The translations under genes and the position numbers were made by a program. From Firmicutes bacterium UBA2530 (GTDB lineage Bacteria > Bacillota > Clostridia > Tissierellales > Sedimentibacteraceae): DNA of 49,704 bases. The notes beneath the pieces are model-generated. The model worked only from the letters and a program-made list of their open reading frames with translations, ran no database searches and was not told where the DNA came from. Shown one piece after another: positions 9,070 to 18,083 of this stretch (position 1 is the stretch's first letter; every line of letters starts with the position of its first letter). The stretch lies in contig DDNC01000002.1 in the NCBI GenBank assembly GCA_002340985.1, positions 70,355-120,058 of the forward strand, given 5' to 3'.

Positions 9070-12000
9070 ATGTACTATTCAGAGAAACAGAAAGGCATTA
9101 AAAAGTCGATTATTTCGCTGGCAATTATATTTATGATGCTTGTGTCCATGGCTGTGGTACCTGTAGAAGCAGCAGCCGTGCCGGCAATAGACTTTAAAAA
9201 TGTAACGGGAGAGGGGAAGGATGCAATTTCCTTGTCCGATAAAAGAAACTTTGAGGCTGTTCTTGTCACAGACGGCAGCATATCTCCGGACGAGGTGGTA
9301 TGGGCCATAGAGAGAAAAGCGGGAGCTCAGGATGTGAAGATATTTCCTTATCAGTATCTGGGAGGTAAGCTTGAAGACTGGAAAGTTTGGAATACCCAAA
9401 AGCCATATTTCACGAACGTATCTACAGAGAAATACTCTGTGAACGGAAAAGATGCACTGAAGCTTTCATTTTCGACAGAGTATTTTCTTGATGTAAACAG
9501 AGTTGACAATCCGAGAGGCAACCGAAATGTTATTTTGGACCACACGGGCGATTTCACCCTTACCTGCAGTGATTTGTCGGGTAAAATACTTGGACAGGCG
9601 ACTGTGAAGGTGAATCCATATGATGACTACAGAACACACAAGGAGCTTGAAGAGGAGCTTCTGGACGCTAAGGCAAAGGCCGATACAATCAACGGACTGT
9701 ACATAGATATTTTATCAGTTGGAAAATCAACTCAAGGATACGACATGCCATACGCGGTTATATCTGACAGCAAAGCATCAGTAGAAAACTATCATAAACA
9801 GAACAAGCTTGCACAGGAAGACCCCGATGCTTTTATTAAAAAAATAAATTCAGGTGCTGATTATAAAATACCTGTATTATACAGCAACATTCATGCAGAC
9901 GAAAACCCGGGAGTTGATGCTCCGATGAATTTTATATGGGACGTTGTTAACAGCTTTGAAAATGACGGCAAAATAACCTACAATATTTTAACCGGATTTA
10001 CACCGGACGGTGAAAAGCAGCTTAAGCTTGAAATGGAGCAGCAAGGAATACAATGGTCGGAACTAATTAAGGACCATGTTACGGGATTGGGATTTATAAA
10101 GGCCGGAAATAAGACATCCGGACCTGTGGATTTAGAGAAATACTATACAGTTGAAAGCTATACGCTTGACGTAAATGAGCTTTTGGACAATATAATATTT
10201 ATTGTGGTTCCTTCGGAAAATGCCGATGGCAGGACTAACAACGTGAGACAAAACGGAAATGGATTTGACCTTAACCGTGATAATATGTTCCAGACTCAGA
10301 CAGAAACTCAAAATATGACGAAGCTCATAGCACAATGGAACCCGGCTACAATGATTGAACTTCACGGTTTTGTAAGCGGTTACCAGGTGGAGCCATGCTC
10401 TCCTCCTCATGAACCGAATTTCGAATATGATCTGTTTGCCGAAAATGGCATAAAAAGCGGTGAGGCATTCGGGATAGGAGCTATCGCAAACAACAGTGAT
10501 TTTAACAGCTATGTTATGCCTTTAAGAGATTATCTCGTATCTGACGAGAAAGGAAATCCTTACTGGCAGGAACCGTGGGATGATATGTCCACAAACTACA
10601 CTCCGCAGTATTCCATGCTTCACGGAACAGTGGCATTTACCATAGAGGTGCCTGCTGCAAACCAGGAGGCTACTAAATCCTTAGAGTACGGTCTAATACA
10701 TCACGGAGCATATGTGATGGAAAACAAGGATGCATTCTATAAAAATCAGCTCACAGGCTGGGCAAGGGGAATTAAAAATATTGATGAGCCTGCCATAAGA
10801 GACTGGTATGTGGATGTGAACGACAATATAGGAGCAGAGGCTGATATTTTCCGTCCTAAGTATGCAGGAAACAACAACTTCTTCCCTGAATGCTACATTA
10901 TACCTCTTGACGGTAAAAATCAGAGCAATATAGAAGCGGCCTATGCAATGCAGAAGTTTCTGCTTGACAACGGCGTAAAGGTACACAGCCTGAACACAGA
11001 CGTAACATTTGATAAAACTACATATCCAAAGGGTTCAATGGTGGTAAGCATGTATCAGGCTAAGCGTAATGTAGCTAATGGAGCTCTGTACGATGGTATA
11101 TTAATAACCGCATGGCCTGATTTATACTCGGAGCCCATAACTGCATTCGGTGAAATGAGAGGCTTTGACTACGCAGCCGTTGACACAAAGGGGGTTGTTA
11201 AGGACAACATGCTCACAGAGATCAAAGCGCCGCAGACAGCAAAGACATACTTTACCGGAGAGACAGGTGGCGAGGTAATAGTAGACAACAATTCTGTTTC
11301 CGCAATAGCCATGGTAAATAAGATGCTTTCGGATGGAATTAAGGTTGGATTTATTACAGAGGGTACTTACAAGGGAGATTTTGTTGTATCATACGGCAGC
11401 TTCGTGAAATATCAGGATAAATTTATTGTTAAGGCAACAGGGGTAAAATCCATAGAAGGCGCACAGACAATTAATAAACCATCATTGTATATCCCTGGAT
11501 TTGCAGGGGATTATTCTGTGGATTCAGAAGGAAAGGAATACGGTGTGTTCAATTATCCTAACTACGGAAATACAAACTACAATTTTGATATGTATGCTTA
11601 TGGTAAACAAATGGGCTTCACAATAGTAAAGGATGTTAAGGATGCGGATATTATAGCAGGAAACAGAGCTTTAAACGATGACGCCATCAAAGCAGTGAAG
11701 GAAGGCAAGTCATATCTTGGAGCGGGAACAGGAGCACTTGAAAAAATAAAGACAGATATTTTAGGACAATACGGCTTTGATTATGTTTCAAACGGAACAA
11801 ACCAGGATGCTCTTTACTTTGTGACATTTGATAGCGACAGCCTTATAACAGCAAGCAATGTTAAGAATAATGACAATCTCATTTATTCATACGGCGGGGC
11901 GTATATATCATCTGTACCGGCAAATGCAGAAATACTCATGACCACAACGAAAGAGACACCGCTGGAAGGATTCATGATGGAGGAAAATCTTAAAAATTTC

Positions 12001-12687
12001 CTTGGCTCTGTTCAGGCGTTTTCATACAATGAAAATGGAATGGATGTAACAGTATTTGCGGGAAGCCTTACAAACAAGGCTCATCAGCAGGATGAATATC
12101 AGCTTGCGGCAAACACAATATTCAGCAAATCACTGGGAGCTGATTACAACCTGAGCTTCACGGACATAGCAGGACACTGGGGATACGATGCAATAATGTA
12201 TTCGGTTGGAAAGGGACTCTACAGCGGAACATCCCAGTCCACATTCTCGCCTGATTTAGGTATGAACAGAGCAATGATGGCAACAGTTCTTTACAATATG
12301 TCAAAGGATGCTGCAGACGGAAAATCAAGCTTTACAGATGTAGCTGAAGATGCATGGTATGCAAAGGGAGTGTCATGGGCAGAGAAAAAGGGAATCATAA
12401 CAGGAATGGGAGACGGAACCTTCGCTCCTCTTGCACCTGTAACAAGAGAACAGGCAGCCCTCATGCTTTATAACTATGCTAAGCTTGGGGAAGATAAACC
12501 CGAATCAGCAGGCAATTACAGTGTATTTTCTGACAGTACCAGTGTAAGCAGCTGGGCTTCAGAAGCTATGAAATATGCCGTAGGAAACAAGCTTCTTTCA
12601 GGTATGGGAGACAACACATTGTCACCAAAAGGAGAAGCCACAAGAGCACAGATGGCTGCAATTCTGGAGAGATTTTTAGAAAATTAG
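9070..12687 (+). CDS. Secreted M14 zinc carboxypeptidase with three SLH repeats
   Basis: 1205-residue exported protein. The N-terminus has a basic stretch and a hydrophobic core ending near VEAAA, a Sec signal peptide. The M14 metallopeptidase domain shows the zinc ligands H275-A-D-E278 (NIHADENPG) and H432 (IELHGF), a DLNRDNM substrate-binding block, and a probable catalytic Glu at about 526 (FTIEVPA). A long middle region of about 450 residues is unassigned. The C-terminus carries three S-layer homology repeats (about 1029-1080, 1092-1145 and 1155-1205; SFTDIAGHW, SFTDVAEDAWY and VFSDSTSVSSW), which in Firmicutes bind pyruvylated cell-wall polymer. So it is probably a surface-anchored peptidase for peptide scavenging. 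CAAGGAGGAG precedes the ATG, and the gene stands alone between terminators. Confidence 0.93.
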   Translation: MYYSEKQKGIKKSIISLAIIFMMLVSMAVVPVEAAAVPAIDFKNVTGEGKDAISLSDKRNFEAVLVTDGSISPDEVVWAIERKAGAQDVKIFPYQYLGGKLEDWKVWNTQKPYFTNVSTEKYSVNGKDALKLSFSTEYFLDVNRVDNPRGNRNVILDHTGDFTLTCSDLSGKILGQATVKVNPYDDYRTHKELEEELLDAKAKADTINGLYIDILSVGKSTQGYDMPYAVISDSKASVENYHKQNKLAQEDPDAFIKKINSGADYKIPVLYSNIHADENPGVDAPMNFIWDVVNSFENDGKITYNILTGFTPDGEKQLKLEMEQQGIQWSELIKDHVTGLGFIKAGNKTSGPVDLEKYYTVESYTLDVNELLDNIIFIVVPSENADGRTNNVRQNGNGFDLNRDNMFQTQTETQNMTKLIAQWNPATMIELHGFVSGYQVEPCSPPHEPNFEYDLFAENGIKSGEAFGIGAIANNSDFNSYVMPLRDYLVSDEKGNPYWQEPWDDMSTNYTPQYSMLHGTVAFTIEVPAANQEATKSLEYGLIHHGAYVMENKDAFYKNQLTGWARGIKNIDEPAIRDWYVDVNDNIGAEADIFRPKYAGNNNFFPECYIIPLDGKNQSNIEAAYAMQKFLLDNGVKVHSLNTDVTFDKTTYPKGSMVVSMYQAKRNVANGALYDGILITAWPDLYSEPITAFGEMRGFDYAAVDTKGVVKDNMLTEIKAPQTAKTYFTGETGGEVIVDNNSVSAIAMVNKMLSDGIKVGFITEGTYKGDFVVSYGSFVKYQDKFIVKATGVKSIEGAQTINKPSLYIPGFAGDYSVDSEGKEYGVFNYPNYGNTNYNFDMYAYGKQMGFTIVKDVKDADIIAGNRALNDDAIKAVKEGKSYLGAGTGALEKIKTDILGQYGFDYVSNGTNQDALYFVTFDSDSLITASNVKNNDNLIYSYGGAYISSVPANAEILMTTTKETPLEGFMMEENLKNFLGSVQAFSYNENGMDVTVFAGSLTNKAHQQDEYQLAANTIFSKSLGADYNLSFTDIAGHWGYDAIMYSVGKGLYSGTSQSTFSPDLGMNRAMMATVLYNMSKDAADGKSSFTDVAEDAWYAKGVSWAEKKGIITGMGDGTFAPLAPVTREQAALMLYNYAKLGEDKPESAGNYSVFSDSTSVSSWASEAMKYAVGNKLLSGMGDNTLSPKGEATRAQMAAILERFLEN

Positions 12688-12729
12688 AAATTAAGAAACA
12701 TATTTTGGCTCCTTGCACTGAAAAAGAAG

Positions 12730-12782
12730 AGAACCCTCAAGATTTCAGGATTTGAAAAAATCATTTTGTCTTGTAGGGTTCT
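12730..12782. terminator. Bidirectional terminator between the M14 peptidase and PEBP genes
   Basis: Stem AGAACCCT (12730-12737) / AGGGTTCT (12775-12782), extended inwards by AAGA/TCTT. The tract past the stem is only weakly T-rich on the plus strand but T-rich (CTTCTTTTTC) on the minus strand. The convergent genes on both sides support a shared terminator. Confidence 0.7.
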
Positions 12783-12849
12783 TGTGTATTATATAAGTTT
12801 TGTTTATAAAATACTATGAAAGAACATATAAAAGATTTCCGCAAATCAT

Positions 12850-13311
12850 TTATCTGTAGTGACCAATTAACTCAGCACGTTGGAGTACGTGCCCCTCCAT
12901 TGCTTTAAGCAGAGCACGCTTCTTTGAAGCACCTGGCAAATCCAACATACAATCAATTGTAAATACATTAAACCGGTATCTTTGCGACCAATTAAATGGA
13001 GGTTTTGGCTCCCTATATCTGTGTTTACCATACCCGCGTCCCTGCACAGCACCTGACAAGATTTCAACAGATTTACCGTGCGGTATATGTGCCGGTATTA
13101 TAGGCAGGACAGGAATATTCCATATAATCCAGTGATTATACGCTGGAACAGGATGCCCCAGATCGTCCATTATTATGATGATAGACTTTGCCCGTTCGTC
13201 TATATCGGTCAAATGCAATTCAGGCGATATATCATCGCCATATCCTGTATATTCCATAGGTATTAATCCTTCATTTTCAAAAGCTGGAGTTTTTACAACT
13301 AATTGGTTCAT
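12850..13311 (-). CDS. YbhB/YbcL family PEBP (Raf kinase inhibitor-like) protein
   Basis: 153-residue phosphatidylethanolamine-binding-protein fold of the bacterial YbhB/YbcL type. Family blocks are visible in order: N-terminal PAFENEGLIP, SPELHLTD, the ligand-pocket MDDLGHPVPAYNHWIIWNIP (with D and the conserved HW), and the GYGKHRYREPKPP loop. Length is normal. The biochemical role of bacterial members is largely unknown. A strong AAGGGG ribosome binding site precedes the ATG. It is monocistronic on the minus strand, between a probable promoter at 13387-13415 and a bidirectional hairpin downstream. Confidence 0.9.
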   Translation of the reverse strand: MNQLVVKTPAFENEGLIPMEYTGYGDDISPELHLTDIDERAKSIIIIMDDLGHPVPAYNHWIIWNIPVLPIIPAHIPHGKSVEILSGAVQGRGYGKHRYREPKPPFNWSQRYRFNVFTIDCMLDLPGASKKRALLKAMEGHVLQRAELIGHYR

Positions 13312-13386
13312 GTTTTCACCCCTTCAAGTTGATAATATGCAACAAATTCCTGTTTTCACTATAAGGTACTTCCTCACCGTATGAAT

Positions 13387-13415
13387 ATTTTACCATACAA
13401 ATGCAGTTTTGTCAC
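13387..13415 (-). promoter_or_regulatory. Putative minus-strand promoter of the PEBP gene with overlapping dyad
   Basis: Read on the minus strand: GTGACA, 17-base spacer ending in TGG, TAAAAT. The -10 is overlapped by the dyad GTATG (13379-13383) / CATAC (13394-13398), a possible operator. Confidence 0.5.
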
Positions 13416-13466
13416 TTTGTATCGTACAATTATTAACAAAAATTAACTCATTACACAATGTATTCA

Positions 13467-13475
13467 TGATATAAT
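13467..13475 (+). promoter_or_regulatory. Extended -10 promoter of the crotonase gene
   Basis: TGATATAAT, a perfect extended -10 (TGnTATAAT), 32 bases ahead of the crotonase start codon. The -35 region is poor. Confidence 0.6.
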
Positions 13476-13507
13476 TAAAGTGCAAAAAAATTTAAGAGGA
13501 GGAAGGT

Positions 13508-14281
13508 ATGGAACTTAAAAACCTTGTAATTGAAAAAAACGAAGGTGTTTGCACGGTTAAGATTAATAACCCGCAGTCTTTGAATGCGCTGAATGCCCAG
13601 GTGCTGAGCGAGCTTGAGTATGCCTTTGACATGATAAGGGATGAGGATGACGTTAGAGTCGTTGTTCTTACTGGTGAGGGAAAGGCTTTTGTAGCCGGAG
13701 CGGACATAGCTTATATGAGAGAGTTGAATGCTTCTCAGGCAAAGAAATTTTCAGAGGATGGTTCAAGAGTTTTCAGAAAAATTGAAACGCTGAATAAGGT
13801 TGTTATTGCAGCTGTAAACGGGTTTGCCCTTGGTGGAGGCTGTGAGCTTGCCATGGCTTGCGATATCAGAATAGCTTCCGTAAAGGCTAAATTTGGACAA
13901 CCTGAGGTTGGACTCGGAATAATACCGGGATTTTCAGGTACACAAAGGCTTGCAAGGCTTGTGGGGCTTGGAAGAGCAAAGGAGCTTATTTTTTCCGGCG
14001 GACATATAAATGCCGAGGAAGCATATAGAATAGGACTTGTGAACAAAGTAACGGAAGCGGAAGAATTAATGGAAGAAACATATAAAATGGCTGATAAAAT
14101 TAAGTCAAACTCCACTGCTGCCGTAGTATATTCAAAGGAGTGCATCAACAGAGGAACAGAAACTGATATTGAGACGGGAATTGCCTATGAATCAAATGTA
14201 TTCGGACTTTGTTTCGCTTTTGAAGACCAAAAAGAGGGAATGAGCGCGTTCTTGGAGAAAAGAAAACCGGAATTTAAGTAA
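13508..14281 (+). CDS. crt: Crotonase-family enoyl-CoA hydratase (3-hydroxybutyryl-CoA dehydratase type)
   Basis: 257-residue crotonase, full length. The oxyanion-hole blocks FVAGADIAYM (about 61-70) and ALGGGCELAMACDIR are present. Both acid/base glutamates of hydratases are there, E113 in GGGCELAMA and E133 in FGQPEVGLG. Hydration or dehydration of a short-chain enoyl-CoA such as crotonyl-CoA is therefore likely. An AAGAGGAGG ribosome binding site sits ahead of the ATG. A bcd-type acyl-CoA dehydrogenase with etfBA follows 182 bases on behind its own promoter. The thl and hbd partners of a full butyryl-CoA pathway are not next to it, so an amino-acid or other acyl-CoA route remains possible. 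Confidence 0.88.
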   Translation: MELKNLVIEKNEGVCTVKINNPQSLNALNAQVLSELEYAFDMIRDEDDVRVVVLTGEGKAFVAGADIAYMRELNASQAKKFSEDGSRVFRKIETLNKVVIAAVNGFALGGGCELAMACDIRIASVKAKFGQPEVGLGIIPGFSGTQRLARLVGLGRAKELIFSGGHINAEEAYRIGLVNKVTEAEELMEETYKMADKIKSNSTAAVVYSKECINRGTETDIETGIAYESNVFGLCFAFEDQKEGMSAFLEKRKPEFK

Positions 14282-14322
14282 TGCAAAAAATGTTGAAAAA
14301 ACTGGAAATATAAATTAGGGTA

Positions 14323-14351
14323 TTGATAAATTATTTGCATTCCTGTATAAT
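14323..14351 (+). promoter_or_regulatory. Strong sigma-A promoter of the bcd-etfBA operon
   Basis: TTGATA (14323-14328), exactly 17 bases, then TATAAT (14346-14351). This is the best match to the vegetative consensus that I noticed in the window, 112 bases ahead of the acyl-CoA dehydrogenase start. Confidence 0.85.
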
Positions 14352-14463
14352 AGAAATGTTGAATTAAATATATTTTTTTAATCATCAGAGTTAAAAAAAT
14401 AACAAATATGCAACAAATAGTGAGTAACATAGGGTTGAGACAAAAATTTAAGGGAGTGAAATC

Positions 14464-15603
14464 ATGAATTTTCAATTAAGCAAGGAACATGAAATGGCAA
14501 GACAGCTGTTCAGGCAATTTGCTGTCAATGAAGTAGAACCATTAGCTCAGGAAATTGATGAGCAGGAAAGATTTCCTGTTGAAACCGTTGAAAAAATGAA
14601 AAAATACGGTTTTATGGGAATTCCGTTTCCAAAGGAATACGGCGGAGAAGGCTGCGATTATTTTACTTATGCTATGGCCGTGGAAGAATTGTCTAAGGTT
14701 TGTGCTACAACAGGCGTAATTGTGTCTGCGCACACATCTTTATGCGGTTCTCCTCTTTATGAATTCGGTACTGAAGATCAAAAACAGAAGTATCTTACAA
14801 AGATTGCATCAGGAGAGTGGGTTGGAGCATTCGGACTTACAGAGCCGGGAGCAGGAACAGACGCAGCAGGACAGCAAACAAAGGCTGTGCTTGACGGCGA
14901 CAACTACATCCTTAACGGAAGCAAAATATTCATAACAAACGCATCTTATGCAGATGTGTATATAGTTATGGCTATGACTGATAAGTCTCAGGGAACTAAA
15001 GGAATATCGGCATTTATTGTTGAGAAGGACTTCCCGGGCTTTTCAATAGGAAAGAAAGAGCTGAAAATGGGTATCAGAGGCTCCGCTACATGTGAGCTGA
15101 TTTTTGAAGACTGCATCGTTCCAAAGGAAAATCTCCTTGGAAAAGAAGGTCAGGGCTTCAAAATTGCAATGAAGACATTGGATGGCGGAAGAATAGGTAT
15201 AGCTGCTCAGGCACTTGGAATTGCACAGGGCGCTATTGACGAAACTGTTAAATATGTAAAGGAAAGAAAGCAGTTCGGAAGATCTATTTCTAAATTCCAG
15301 AACACGCAATTCCAGCTGGCTGATATGCAGGCAAAGGTTGATGCGGCAAGGCTTTTAGTTTACAGAGCAGCATGCAGCAAGGATGCCGGAGCGTCATACA
15401 GCGTTGACGCGGCAATGGCTAAGCTTTTTGCGGCAGAAACTGCTATGGAAGTTACAACAAAGGCTGTACAGCTTCACGGCGGATATGGATACACAAGAGA
15501 TTATCCTGTTGAAAGAATGATGAGAGACGCTAAGATAACTGAAATTTATGAAGGTACTTCAGAAGTTCAAAGAATGGTTATCAGTGCCAATATGCTGAAG
15601 TAG
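14464..15603 (+). CDS. bcd: Short-chain acyl-CoA dehydrogenase (butyryl-CoA dehydrogenase type)
   Basis: 379-residue flavin acyl-CoA dehydrogenase, full length. Diagnostic blocks include GAFGLTEPGAGTDAAG (acyl-CoA/FAD site), LHGGYGYTRDYPVERMMRDA and the C-terminal ITEIYEGTSEVQR, with the catalytic base expected at E363. Together with the adjacent etfB and etfA this is the classical clostridial arrangement, in which the Bcd-Etf complex reduces crotonyl-CoA and can bifurcate electrons from NADH to ferredoxin. The bifurcation is known for relatives and inferred here. The ribosome binding site is AAGGGAG. The 12-base gap to etfB shows operon structure. Isovaleryl- or other branched acyl-CoA substrates cannot be excluded. 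Confidence 0.9.
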   Translation: MNFQLSKEHEMARQLFRQFAVNEVEPLAQEIDEQERFPVETVEKMKKYGFMGIPFPKEYGGEGCDYFTYAMAVEELSKVCATTGVIVSAHTSLCGSPLYEFGTEDQKQKYLTKIASGEWVGAFGLTEPGAGTDAAGQQTKAVLDGDNYILNGSKIFITNASYADVYIVMAMTDKSQGTKGISAFIVEKDFPGFSIGKKELKMGIRGSATCELIFEDCIVPKENLLGKEGQGFKIAMKTLDGGRIGIAAQALGIAQGAIDETVKYVKERKQFGRSISKFQNTQFQLADMQAKVDAARLLVYRAACSKDAGASYSVDAAMAKLFAAETAMEVTTKAVQLHGGYGYTRDYPVERMMRDAKITEIYEGTSEVQRMVISANMLK

Positions 15604-15615
15604 GAGGTAGACAAA

Positions 15616-16398
15616 GTGAATATAGTAGTATGTATAAAACAGGTGCCGGACACGACAGAAGTTAAACTGGATCCAAAGACAAACACATTGATAAGAGACG
15701 GTGTTCCAAGCATCATCAATCCTGACGACAAAGCGGGATTGGAAGCAGCACTTAGGTTGAAGGATGAGATGGGTGCTCACGTTACAGTTCTTTCCATGGG
15801 ACCTCCTCAGGCAGATTTAGCTCTGAAGGAAGCTTTGGCAATGGGTGCCGATGAAGCAGTTCTTTTGACAGACAGAGCATTCGGCGGTGCAGACACATGG
15901 GCAACTTCAACAACGATTGCTGCTGCAATCAAAAATTTGAAATATGATTTAATTATAACGGGAAGACAGGCAATCGACGGAGATACAGCTCAGGTTGGAC
16001 CTCAGATTGCAGAACACCTGAATCTCCCTAACATAAGCTATGCAGAAGATATTAAAATAGAAAATGATCATATAATCGTAAAAAGACAGTATGAAGACAG
16101 ATATCACACAATCAAGGCAAAGCTGCCTGTACTGATTACGGCTCTTTCCGAGATGAATGCTCCTCGATATATGACTCCGGGAGGCATATTTGATGCCTTC
16201 AGAGAAAAGAAGGTTACAGTATGGACATTGAAGGATATAACGGTTGATACAGCTAATATTGGGTTGAAGGGTTCTCCTACTAAGGTTAAAAAGTCATTTA
16301 CCAAGGGTGCTAAATCCGCAGGTAAGGTATTTAATCTGGAACCGCAGGAGTCAGCTGAATTGATAGTTGATAAAATGAAAGAAAAATTTATATTATAG
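15616..16398 (+). CDS. etfB: Electron transfer flavoprotein beta subunit
   Basis: 260-residue EtfB. It starts at GTG behind GGAGGTAGACAAA and has the family N-terminus MNIVVCIKQVPDT. The ITGRQAIDGDTAQVGP block at about residue 115 is the nucleotide-binding and beta-subunit signature; in bifurcating Etfs this region holds the second FAD. EtfB and EtfA form the heterodimer that exchanges electrons with the dehydrogenase encoded immediately upstream. Spacing to etfA is 13 bases with AGGAGG in between, so translation is probably tightly matched. Confidence 0.95.
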   Translation: MNIVVCIKQVPDTTEVKLDPKTNTLIRDGVPSIINPDDKAGLEAALRLKDEMGAHVTVLSMGPPQADLALKEALAMGADEAVLLTDRAFGGADTWATSTTIAAAIKNLKYDLIITGRQAIDGDTAQVGPQIAEHLNLPNISYAEDIKIENDHIIVKRQYEDRYHTIKAKLPVLITALSEMNAPRYMTPGGIFDAFREKKVTVWTLKDITVDTANIGLKGSPTKVKKSFTKGAKSAGKVFNLEPQESAELIVDKMKEKFIL

Positions 16399-16411
16399 TA
16401 GGAGGCCGAAA

Positions 16412-17443
16412 ATGAGTATTGCACAATATAAAGGTGTGTTTGTTTTTGCAGAGCAGAGAGACCGAAAAGTACAAAAAGTTGCCTTCGAGCTTGTAGGCAA
16501 GGGAAAAGATTTAGCAAAAGATTTAGGAACAACCGTAACGGCAGTATTGCTTGGAAAGGCTATGCAGGAAGAAGCAAAGAGACTTTGCCAGGCAGGTGCT
16601 GACAATGTAATATATGTTGAAGATGATTTACTTGATGTATACATGACAGAACCATATGTGTATGCGCTTCACAAGGTTATCGAAGATAAAAAACCTGAAA
16701 TAGTTTTATATGGAGCAACAGCAATAGGAAGAGATTTGGCTCCGAGAGTTTCAGCCAGAGTTCACACAGGACTTACTGCAGACTGTACAGGTCTGACTAT
16801 TGAACCGGATGACAAAGAACCTGAAAAATTGAATCTTATGATGACAAGACCTGCTTTCGGCGGAAATATCATGGCAACAATAGCTTGCCCTGACCACAGA
16901 CCGCAGATGGCAACAGTAAGACCGGGTGTTATGAAGGCAATTAAGCCTTCAGACCAAAATCCTGTAAATATTGAAGAATTTAAGGTTGTTATTCCAAAAG
17001 AGTGCAGAAATGTTGAAATTTTGGACGTAACAAAAATAATTCAGCAGAGAATGAACATAGAGGAAGCAAAAGTACTTGTATCAGGCGGAAGGGGAATGCA
17101 CGGTCCTGACAATTATCCTATGCTTGAAGAACTGGCAGATTTGCTTGGCGGAACTATATCCGCTTCAAGAGCAGCCGTTGATGCGGGCTGGGTTCCCAAA
17201 GACAGACAGGTTGGTCAGACAGGTAAGACAGTAAGACCAAATCTGTACATTGCATGCGGTATATCAGGAGCTATACAGCACTTAGCAGGAATGGAAGAGT
17301 CAGAGTTCATCATTGCCATAAACAAGGATGAAACTGCACCTATATTCGACGTAGCAGACGTTGGAATAGTGGGAGACATATTCCAGGTTGTACCTCTGTT
17401 AATAGAAGAGCTTAAAAAAGAAAAAACAAACGCTGATAAATAA
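16412..17443 (+). CDS. etfA: Electron transfer flavoprotein alpha subunit
   Basis: 343-residue EtfA. The C-terminal FAD domain has the signature VGQTGKTVRPNLYIACGIS and the GAIQHLAGMEESEFIIAINK stretch, followed by the ADVGIVGDIFQVVPLL end typical of the alpha subunit. The RPAFGGNIMATI block also fits. The subunit binds FAD and mediates electron transfer to and from acyl-CoA dehydrogenase. It is the last gene of the operon and ends 3 bases before a perfect terminator hairpin. Confidence 0.95.
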   Translation: MSIAQYKGVFVFAEQRDRKVQKVAFELVGKGKDLAKDLGTTVTAVLLGKAMQEEAKRLCQAGADNVIYVEDDLLDVYMTEPYVYALHKVIEDKKPEIVLYGATAIGRDLAPRVSARVHTGLTADCTGLTIEPDDKEPEKLNLMMTRPAFGGNIMATIACPDHRPQMATVRPGVMKAIKPSDQNPVNIEEFKVVIPKECRNVEILDVTKIIQQRMNIEEAKVLVSGGRGMHGPDNYPMLEELADLLGGTISASRAAVDAGWVPKDRQVGQTGKTVRPNLYIACGISGAIQHLAGMEESEFIIAINKDETAPIFDVADVGIVGDIFQVVPLLIEELKKEKTNADK

Positions 17444-17446
17444 TAT

Positions 17447-17481
17447 AAATGAGGCTGTCACACCCCGTGACAGCCTCATTT
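17447..17481. terminator. Perfect 15-bp terminator hairpin between etfA and SASP
   Basis: AAATGAGGCTGTCAC (17447-17461), loop ACCCC, GTGACAGCCTCATTT (17467-17481). The convergent genes on both sides suggest it serves both strands. Confidence 0.9.
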
Positions 17482-17495
17482 CAATTTATTTCAAC

Positions 17496-17732
17496 TTATT
17501 TCATTGAACCCATTCCGCTGGATCCGCTCATTTGTCTCTGAGCCATTTCAACAAGTCTCTTAGTCATGTAGCCACCTACATAACCGTTTTGTCTTGCTGT
17601 TAAGTTACCTTTATCTACCTGCTCATAGTTTGTTAATCCCAATTCATTAGCTATTTCAGCCTTCATTTGGTTTAATGCCTGTTTTGCTTCTGGAACAACG
17701 ATGTTGTTAGTTCCTGTATTGTTTGATGCCAT
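17496..17732 (-). CDS. Alpha/beta-type small acid-soluble spore protein (copy 1)
   Basis: 78-residue SASP that coats and protects DNA in dormant spores and is degraded at germination. Both family signatures are present: the GPR protease cleavage region KAEIANELGL and the DNA-binding block GNLTARQNGYVGGYMTKRLVEMAQRQ. The real start is ATG 17732, because AAAGGAG lies just upstream; a longer frame from TTG 17750 would begin inside that ribosome binding site. It is a close paralogue of the gene at 26703. Expression is expected in the forespore under sigma-G, but I could not place a confident sigma-G promoter. Confidence 0.96.
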   Translation of the reverse strand: MASNNTGTNNIVVPEAKQALNQMKAEIANELGLTNYEQVDKGNLTARQNGYVGGYMTKRLVEMAQRQMSGSSGMGSMK

Positions 17733-17812
17733 TTTGTTTTCTCCTTTCAATAGATGTAATATTAGTATTGTCCTGTTTAATTAATTTAATCATGTAATAA
17801 AATGTTTAATTG

Positions 17813-17916
17813 GTAAATTATATTGGGCCCCATAACCTGAATAATTATGTATGGTTCAGGTTAAATTTAATTTACAAGATTAAATTTTTAGAAAGTACAT
17901 TTAAGTGACTTTCTAA
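17813..17916. repeat. Two adjacent inverted repeats in the SASP/ykvI divergent spacer
   Basis: The 351-base spacer between SASP (minus) and the YkvI-like gene (plus) has no gene. It holds a long imperfect dyad, with outer arms GTAAATTA (17813-17820) and the matching end of an AT stretch to 17875, and perfect inner arms AACCTGAA (17834-17841) / TTCAGGTT (17855-17862). A perfect 9-bp hairpin follows, TTAGAAAGT (17888-17896) / ACTTTCTAA (17908-17916). They could be operators, RNA structures or a mobile-element remnant. Confidence 0.55.
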
Positions 17917-18083
17917 CATTATTATTGACAGCATGTTTTTAATAATACATGGCAAATAATTGAACAAAAGGTTCGTAAATGGCAAAAAAATTTGAAATGA
18001 ATTGTAACTTTAACGAAGCCCTGCATAAAAGGCTTTTGTTTGTCATATACCTTAGTATTGATTATTGATTGGAGAACAGGGAT

